A DNA stretch of 64,000 bases from Dromaius novaehollandiae (lineage: Eukaryota; Chordata; Aves; Casuariiformes; Dromaiidae): NCBI RefSeq assembly GCF_036370855.1, contig NC_088105.1:10235619-10299618 (forward strand). The letters run 5' to 3'. The first letter of the stretch is position 1. Each line of letters opens with the position of its first letter. Position numbers and translations under genes: made by a program. The notes under the pieces are model-generated. The model had not been told where the DNA came from. It made no database searches and saw only the letters and a list, made by a program, of their open reading frames with translations. Below, piece by piece: positions 46,663 through 64,000 of this stretch.

Positions 46663-47390
46663 ACACCAGGTGGGACTATGCCAGTGACGAAGGTGGTTCT
46701 GCATACTTGGAGCTGCGCTCTGTTCACAAGATCAGGCAAGCAGATTACCCAGCTGCACACTCGCACGGGGACAGAAACTTCACTCCTTGTCACTGTGAGG
46801 GCTGTTTGCAGGGAAGGAGTTGCACCCTGCTGAATCTTACTGATGGGACACTGGGACAGCCTGCACTGTGTTTTAAGCCATCTGGTGTTTTAAAGTCCCA
46901 TCTTTTAGCAGGTATTAGTCTGAAGTAGTGATTTGGTTATGCTGACAGATTCTGTGCTTCAGGTGAGCAGGGATGTCCAAATCCTTGCTTTTTGTTACAG
47001 TGTAATGAAGGCCTTGGACAGACTGGTGTTACTGAGACAGTCCAGCAGAAACTGCTCCCTCTTCCCTGTCCCCAGCTTTCTCGGTTGCTTTACAGGCTCT
47101 CACACTGCACCCAGCTGTTTTGCTGGGTTTTCTCTGTTGCTCTCCTGCATTCACAAGGTTGTCTGCCATTCAGGGACACGCATGGCAGGTTCATGCTTTT
47201 GAGTAAGGAGGCCCTTGCACGAAGAAGACAGCTGAATCATCTCCTCTGGAGATGTGAGGTCCTTAGCCTCTCGCTTTGGAGTGTCCCTGCTCTCCCCTTT
47301 CTCGTTGGAGTCTTCCGTTGTATGGAAGCAGCTACGGGGATGAGGTGAACATACGGTGTGTGCCGAGATTAAAGTTATTTTTCTAAGCAG
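46663..47390 (+). other. TOR3A: TOR3A 3'UTR (probable)
   Basis: Non-coding stretch from the stop to just past the ATTAAA at 47368. Confidence 0.6.
47368..47373 (+). terminator. TOR3A: ATTAAA poly(A) signal of TOR3A
   Basis: ATTAAA about 700 nt past the stop, followed by a GTTATTTTT T-rich element. It is the most common variant hexamer. Confidence 0.55.
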
Positions 47391-48759
47391 TTTGAAGGGC
47401 TGTTTGCTTCGCTGCAGGAACTGGTTTAGGGAGAGACGAACTCCCTTCTCAAGGACAAAGGGCTGTTGAAGAGGATAGTGGTCGAAAGAACAGGTTGCAG
47501 TTGAGTTCTGGTTTTCAGAGATGGAGTAAGGTTTTTATTTTTTTTTATTTTGTAAGTACGTTGCATGCTGTGGCTTTTGGCTGGTATCAGCATTACCACA
47601 CAAAGGGGCTGTTTGCTGTCTGGGTACCTGCCAAATGATAAGTATGTTACAGCGGGACCAAAAAATTTCAACAGCATTACAGGAATTGCTTTGTGACCTC
47701 TGGGTCAAAACTCCCTTCCAACACAGCCATGTTAAGGAAGATCAGGTGAAACAGCACATGCCAAGGACAGCGTTTAGTTACCTGGACGCTGGATGTGTGG
47801 ACCTTTGATCTATTTTAAGCTTTGAACTGCTCTGCGATGCCAGTGGTGAGCAGCACGACCTCTGGGAAAAGATTGACCAGACATACTTAATACTACTGCA
47901 GACTGCGTTAGTGTTTCCCTCCTGGCCTGCTGGCTCCGTTATCTAATGAGGCTTCATAGTCCAAGGCAGGCAGATGGGCCAGTAGCTTTCTTCTCTTGAT
48001 GCAAAGCTACTTTAAACCTATCTGGTGTTTGACTCTAGACTGGACCTTAAGGTTTGTGCCAGTCTGCACTTTATGAGACATTTCTGAGCTTTGGTTTATA
48101 GATGATCATCTAATCAAAAGTCTCAATCGTAATGCTACAGCCTGAGAAAGAGAAGAGGGAGACGTGCACCGAGAAGTCAGCTGATGAAGTGGGAATGCAG
48201 TGTGACAGGAGCATGCACCTCAGGGTCTGTCTTATAAATAACTTGCCTAGAAAATTAACTAAGACAGGATGACTTGAGATTTTTTTTTTAATAGAAAAGA
48301 ATCCTCAGCTGTCCAGGTGAATCCTCTGCTGCTTAGAGTAGAGGAAAGTCACTTTAATGGGCATTTCAACAGTGGTGGGCTGGTATGAAGTTGGCATGTT
48401 AAACAGTTCTTCTTACCATTATTGATTAAAATGAAGATGGTGTTAATAATGAGGGCAGCTGTCAAACTGAGGATGCAAGACCCTGCACTCTGATGGGTCG
48501 CACTAGGGTGTATGTTTGAGAATTAAGTGAGCATTTGATTATGCAACTGCAGCACCAGGAACCACTTTCCCATGACCACTTTGTGGCACCATTAAGTTCA
48601 ATTTTAAAGGCATAAATAAAGATAATTGCTTTTCTCTGCAAACTGGCAGGATTAAATTATCTCCCATATTAACAGGTTTATAAATCATCTCATCTTTTCA
48701 AGCCCAAATAACAAACTTCAGCTTAGTAATGAGCAAGCTCAAATGTACTTTAAAAAAAA
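47391..48759. other. TOR3A-ABL2 convergent intergenic gap
   Basis: About 1.4 kb between the probable 3' ends of two converging genes. No gene recognised. It includes a T-rich run at 47533-47550. Confidence 0.5.
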
Positions 48760-48780
48760 AAAAAAGAGCATATATTCAAG

Positions 48781-48813
48781 TTTATTTGCCAATAAAATAT
48801 TGCAACCTTTATT
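48781..48813 (-). terminator. ABL2: Pair of AATAAA signals, distal ABL2 poly(A) site
   Basis: TTTATT on the plus strand at 48808-48813 and 48781-48786 reads AATAAA on the ABL2 strand, and a U-rich stretch follows within 30 nt. Confidence 0.5.
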
Positions 48814-50767
48814 TAAAACAAAATGCAAATTGGCAAAACTTTGTGGAACGACAGGCAAAGAGGCCCTTCGAAGGGCGTTATTTACATCAAGTTTAACACT
48901 GTTCGCAGTTCACAGTCAGACGATAGTGAGAGAATTAAATTAGAAAAACAACCAAAATATATTACAATAACAATTAAAAACAAAAACAGTTGACAACACT
49001 GGTAGAGTGATTGGTGATTAATGTGTTTCAGTTTAATCCATTCCTGTCCTCTGTGAGTTCACTACTGCTACAAACAGCGTGCTGAGCTGATCGGTCTTTA
49101 CCCCCCATGCACAACCGACACTTTTGGAAGAGCAGCCTCCTTTGGTACAGACACTTCTCATCTTGTAGATATTACAGGTAAGTCAGGTGTCCCATAACAG
49201 ATTGTTTCCTACCAACATGGAATAGGCTAAAGGTTTTGTTCTATACTACAGGCAACTGGAGTGCAACCCTACTGCCCATCCATGCAAAACATCCACCTGC
49301 ACAAGGTACTGGATGGTGCTACTCGCCCGAAGTGGGAGGTTTCTGAGCATGCTGTAGTTGCTACCCTTCAGTTTCTGTCAGCTACTGGTTAGTAGCAGGG
49401 CTGGGGTTGAGTGTTTTAAAACAAAAAACAGCAGTCTGTAACACTTGCAGAAAAAAATCATCTCGATTCATTAGTGCTTGTCACAGCTGCTATTGCCCAA
49501 GAGCACCAACGAACACAATCCTAAGCCCTTCTGCTGCCTGGGAAGCCGGTGTCAGGTAAGTGGTACGGACAGCAATGTCCGTGGTTCCTTTACTTGAAAG
49601 ACACTGACTGCAAAAGGCACGTAACCCATCCTACCTGATCAGTCACACACCCTCTGCCTCTTACAGAAGGGCTGCTCTGCTGAACGCAGCAGTGCTGGTA
49701 CACCGCTGCCCCGCTCTGCTCCATGGTAGTAACAGAGGAGGTGTCGCAGAGCCTGCGCTCAGAGCCCTCACCGTGGGGCTCAGTCCCTGCTGCCTGCAGA
49801 GAGTGGTGTGCCACAAAGCTCTTAGATAAGCACACTCGTAACTGCATGGCAACGCGCATTCTGGCTGACACGAGGCCAGTGGTGTTTGGGAGAAGCGTCC
49901 TGTGGGAGACTGACGGGAACATGTAGGTGCACCTCCCACTGTGTTCTGCATCAGGAACATTGCTCCCTTCAATTCTGCTTTCCCAGCTGCTTAACTTGAT
50001 GCAGTCCCAAGACCAAAACTCTTAATTCAGCTTCATCCCTATCAGCACTGATGAAAATTATGATTAAATCAAAGTGCTGCCAGTCAGACAGCAGAGTGCA
50101 CCAGTTTGGGGGATTAAAAGGGTGTACAGTGCAGGAAGAGGGGAGAGTTGTACCTGTGAGCTGGCTGATTCCCCACAGTAGCTAGGAAGAGAAAGTGCCC
50201 CAAGCCAACTCACTTGAGTGAGCACATGCTTTGTGCTTGGCATTACCAGCCTCTACTTGATACTATCTCCTTTCGCAAGAAAGATTACTTTAAATTCAAG
50301 CCCATACTAGTGCAAGTTAATTAGGGAGCCAGGCTGCAATTGCATTCTTGCCACACAAGGCCTTCTCACAGTGGTGAAAAAAGGAAACCCAACAGGTGTT
50401 TATGCCTCATCCACAAAGAGCAGAGCAACGTGTGCTCTTCACTAGAAAAAGCATCAGGGTTTCTCCCTCCTTACGGTATTTTAAACATACTGTGCAAGGC
50501 TGAAAGCAGAGCAACTGCTCCAGTAGAAATCTCTAAAGCTGAACAGAAAGCCAAATCTATCAGAAAGGAGGCAGAACTATGACAACTTTAGGAGAGTGGC
50601 TGTGGAAGGAAGCAAAAGTGACCTGTGATATCCAATAGAATCAACTTCCCAAGATACCGTCCTTTTGCTATTTTGCTAGAGGACATGAGGAAATTCAGAT
50701 TGTGGAATAAAACGGTGTTGGGCAGGAGAGGGAGCAGAGGCAGCAGCAATTTTGCAGCCCTGTTTGC

Positions 50768-50785
50768 GGGGGGGGGAGGGGGGGG
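50768..50785 (+). repeat. G9-A-G8 tract (C-rich in ABL2 mRNA)
   Basis: Eighteen bases, all G but one, on the plus strand. In the ABL2 transcript it reads as C8-U-C9, a candidate poly(C)-binding protein site. Confidence 0.8.
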
Positions 50786-53700
50786 AACTAGTGTCAAGTC
50801 AGCAATACCTCCATCACCATCTAACCATCTATCTGATGATCAATAAGACAGTACGTTAAAAGCAAATAAAACATTCTTCGTAGGACTAGTGACAGGCAAA
50901 TCCCCCAAATTCCACTGTCCTGCGTTTCCTCTGCTGGAGGAACACCCGGCTTCTGTTTAAAAGCAGCTGGGTTCTTCAGCTCAGAGACTGCAGAGCTATG
51001 CTGCTGCCCAGATCAGGGCATTGCTCTGTCACACTGTCCACCACCTCTGGAGTAGGGAAGGAGAAATTAAGGAATCTTAAAGGAAGTGTGGATAACTAGT
51101 GCTGGAGAGGTACTTTGTTAGGGGACAGTCTTCTCAGAAGGGTAGAAAAAAAGGGTTGAAAGAGAATTTAAATAATTAGAAACTCCAGGAACTGTCTGCT
51201 ATTCTGTCACTTTTGCTGGAGCTTTTCTGGGAGACTGGCATGCAGGGGGAAAAAAGGCTTCTTTCAAATACTCATCAGAATTGGAGTAATGTCTACAATG
51301 GGTTTAAAATTTTCTGGTTAAAATACCTTTCCCCAGAGAATCACTTCAGTTTCAGTCTGTTTCTACTAGGCTTAGTAGTAGTACAATGATGAAACCGTAA
51401 GATTGTCTCCCAGGGCAGACAAGCCCTGGCTATCTGACACTACAAAAGCTCACATACCTTTTCAATCCCTTTGATGTTTAAAAGGCAACATGAAGCAACA
51501 CCACAAGTCTTTTCCCTTTGCAGGTCACCTTTCCAAAGGCAGATAGTTTGGTGTGCAGGGATGCACACATGCAATAACGATGACTGAAAGAGATAAGGTA
51601 AACCATAAAAGCCCTCAGTAAAGTCTACAAGATAATGGTTTGGTACTCTGCCTTACTGTGGAAGAATCCCAGTGCAGCCTTTCCCCTGTCCCCTCTGCCC
51701 CGCTGCTCAGTGAGGCTTGGAGCTTAAGGACTGTATGAGAGGACAGCCTGAAGCTCCACGCTATTGCAGAACTAGACAGCAGGCTTTGTCAGGTGGGTTT
51801 GGTACTACTAAGTCAGGGCTGCTAACTTGGGCTGTCCCCACTTGGTACCAGCTCACTGGAGTAAAACTGACTTGTAAGATCAACGGATTTACTTTAATGT
51901 CTGCCTGGTTTATGGTGGAGGGGTTGTTTTTTTCACCATTTCACTCACTTTGACAGTGAAGCTCACGTGGTCCACTTCACCTCACATACTGCTCCACCGG
52001 TGCACGTTCATGCATCGTGACACAGTTTTATTTACCACAGAACAGTAATAAAATGAGGATTCCCAGACACCAGCACATTTCTAAAGATTTTCAGGCCGCT
52101 GTCTCACTAGGCTCCATGGAAAAACTAGGGACATAGGCTGAGACTGCCCAGCCTACTTTCGAGCACCAACAGGGCAATGCTTCTAGATAGAAATAGGAGT
52201 GAAAAATCCTCTAATTTATGCCTGTGCCCCAGCTCAACTCTAAATGCTCAGATTAAAAGCAGCACAGTCACACTTCAAAAACAAGTTTAAAAAGCATTTT
52301 AGCCAAAAATAAAAGATTTAAGGTGCAAAGCAAGCCAAATCCTCTATCATCACCAACAGTGTGAAAAGTGAGCAGCAGCATGCAGGAACACATCTGTATT
52401 TGGAGATAGGTACCAGGCCTGTTTTCTCCCTTTCTCAAACCAAGTGATTGGTTGAGGTCTTCCTATGTGCCAGTACGTTTACACCCTAGGGAGTTGTGCG
52501 CATACACAGACACTGGCTTTTTCAGGCCACAATAGTCTACAAACAGCACTAGGACAGAGGAAGACAACTTCCACCACATGATTGCTTTCATTCTGGGATT
52601 GTCAATAGGCATCAGAGACCAGTGGGAGCCCTTCAAGGCAGAGCCATAGCAGTTTTTGTCAAGCCTCAGGCGGAGGAGTGTGCAGTTAAATGTGCACATT
52701 CCCTACTCTGCAGCATGAGATTCTGGTCTAGTCTTTTAAGTAAATGGAAAGATGGCTGTGACTCCCCTGTGCGCTCACGTAACTAGTCACCTTCATATCC
52801 ACGGAAGATGAAGCGCCTGCAAGGTAGGCGATACAGCAAACCCCAGAAAGCCATCGGTGTGCAGTTAGTGTTATGCCAGAGTAGGGACTGGTCCAGTGAT
52901 GCCTGCAGCAGTGAGGGGGGCATGGCAGGGCAGGCGAGGCTCTATTTCTCTGGTTTCCCAGCTGGCTGCAGCAGCACTCTGACTGCTAAAAGAATGTAGA
53001 GAGCAGCCAGGGGCTGCAGGTGGTGGAGGCTCTGCCTTACCTAGTATGGGTCCTCACGGTAATGAAACAGAATTGGGAGGTCAACCTGGTAACAAGTTAA
53101 AAACAATCTAGATCTTAAAAAACAAAACAAAAACAAAAAACACCACCCCTTCCCTCCCCCCCTCAAATAATGACAACACTGGCAAGTTGTGCAAGAACCC
53201 CAAACTACTCACAAATGACCATCAAGTAGCACCTGTGCTAGACCACTAGAAATGGGTATGAACTGAGTGAAGGCTGTGTGGTGGGGAAGGGGGTATTCCA
53301 GTGGTAAGTCTGCCCAGCACCCCTGATGCTTCAGGTATAATGAAAATGAGAACGTGTGATGGATGAGGTGGACAGGAGGGAAAAGGGACAGTTTTCATAT
53401 ATTAACTCATTTTGCAGTTCTCATTAAAGCAGCAACAGCACTGTGGAAGTAAGCCATCTGGGCTAGTGCATCCACCTCCAGCAGCTCTGAATACTGTCAG
53501 TGCATTAGACCTCCCCCCCAACCGCACCCAGCCATGCCCTTCAGAGCTGCTCCAGCTCAGACTGCTTGGCAGTTGGTACCAACAGAGCCCCAGTGCCTTT
53601 CCTTTGCGTTGTCAGGAGGCCAAAGCATGCATTAGTGCAGACAGGGGAGGATCTGTACAGCCGAGTGGCCTGCAGCCACTGCGGTACTCCAGCAATCGCA

Positions 53701-54022
53701 TGGCAAACCATCCTGCCCGTAGCAAAAAACCTGCCATTGATTCTCCTACCTCTCAAAGGGAGGAGCAAGGACTTCCTTCCCTTGCCAACCCAAGCAGATC
53801 AGACTGACTGGGTAGGGACAAATGCTTGGTGTTCTGTCCCTTACAGCTTTAATCTACCCTCTCCCTCCCCATTTTTGAGATGAACCTGTAAACGTGAGGA
53901 GAACTCAGTGATCTGAGGTACTTCACATACTCAAGTATCAGTCTTTCCTTTTGAAAGCATCAGTACAGAAAAAAGTTCCCCCCCCTCCCCATGTGTGTTT
54001 CTCTTACCCAGATTGACAGTAG

Positions 54023-64000
<9,978 letters not shown>

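Larger units (their letters stand above)
48760..54022 (-). other. ABL2: ABL2 3'UTR (probable)
   Basis: About 5.3 kb of non-coding DNA downstream of the ABL2 stop; a long 3'UTR is typical of this gene. The limit is set by minus-strand AATAAA hexamers at 48808-48813 and 48781-48786, with a U-rich run (A run on the plus strand, about 48750-48763) just beyond. Proximal sites are possible, for example near 52028. A C-rich element in the mRNA sense lies at 50768-50785. Confidence 0.55.

Overview
The window is vertebrate nuclear DNA with spliced protein-coding genes, CpG-island promoters and GT-AG introns. Three genes can be reconstructed exon by exon. FAM20B (+) has its coding start at 16783 and its stop at 32604. 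TOR3A (+) runs from 40821 to 46662. ABL2 (-) has its 3' part at 54023-64000 and continues beyond the right edge. From memory, this is the gene order and orientation of human 1q25. Compact introns, few obvious interspersed repeats, no recognisable Alu or L1, and one sauropsid-type repeat remnant suggest a bird, or less likely another archosaur or turtle. The species cannot be fixed from the sequence alone.

Layout. 1-8000 is the flank upstream of FAM20B; its first ~530 bases carry a decayed coding-like stretch on the minus strand, possibly an old retroelement. 8040-8990 is the FAM20B CpG island, with a probable non-coding first exon ending at 8488. 8489-16628 is a large first intron. The FAM20B coding exons join without any frame break to a 409-residue protein, followed by a ~3.6 kb 3'UTR ending near 36230. 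36230-40195 is intergenic. 40196-41250 is the TOR3A CpG island and first exon. The six TOR3A coding exons join to a 407-residue protein, with a poly(A) signal at 47368. After a ~1.4 kb gap comes the probable distal end of a ~5.2 kb ABL2 3'UTR, so TOR3A and ABL2 converge. The rest is ABL2: the large last exon (C-terminal tail and F-actin-binding domain), then exons encoding the kinase domain back to the catalytic lysine.

The genes are neighbours by ancestry rather than parts of one pathway. FAM20B is a Golgi kinase for the xylose of the proteoglycan linkage region. TOR3A is an ER-lumenal AAA+ ATPase of the torsin family. ABL2 is a cytoplasmic tyrosine kinase that couples signalling to actin.

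I found no novel multi-gene system. The most unusual structure is a perfect 70-nt inverted repeat: the DNA around the TOR3A start codon reappears in reverse orientation 534 nt upstream, where it gives an antisense open frame the TOR3A leader. Other points of interest are a 114-nt TOR3A intron that is open and in frame, a poly-alanine tract in ABL2, and a strand-asymmetric purine-rich block in FAM20B intron 5.
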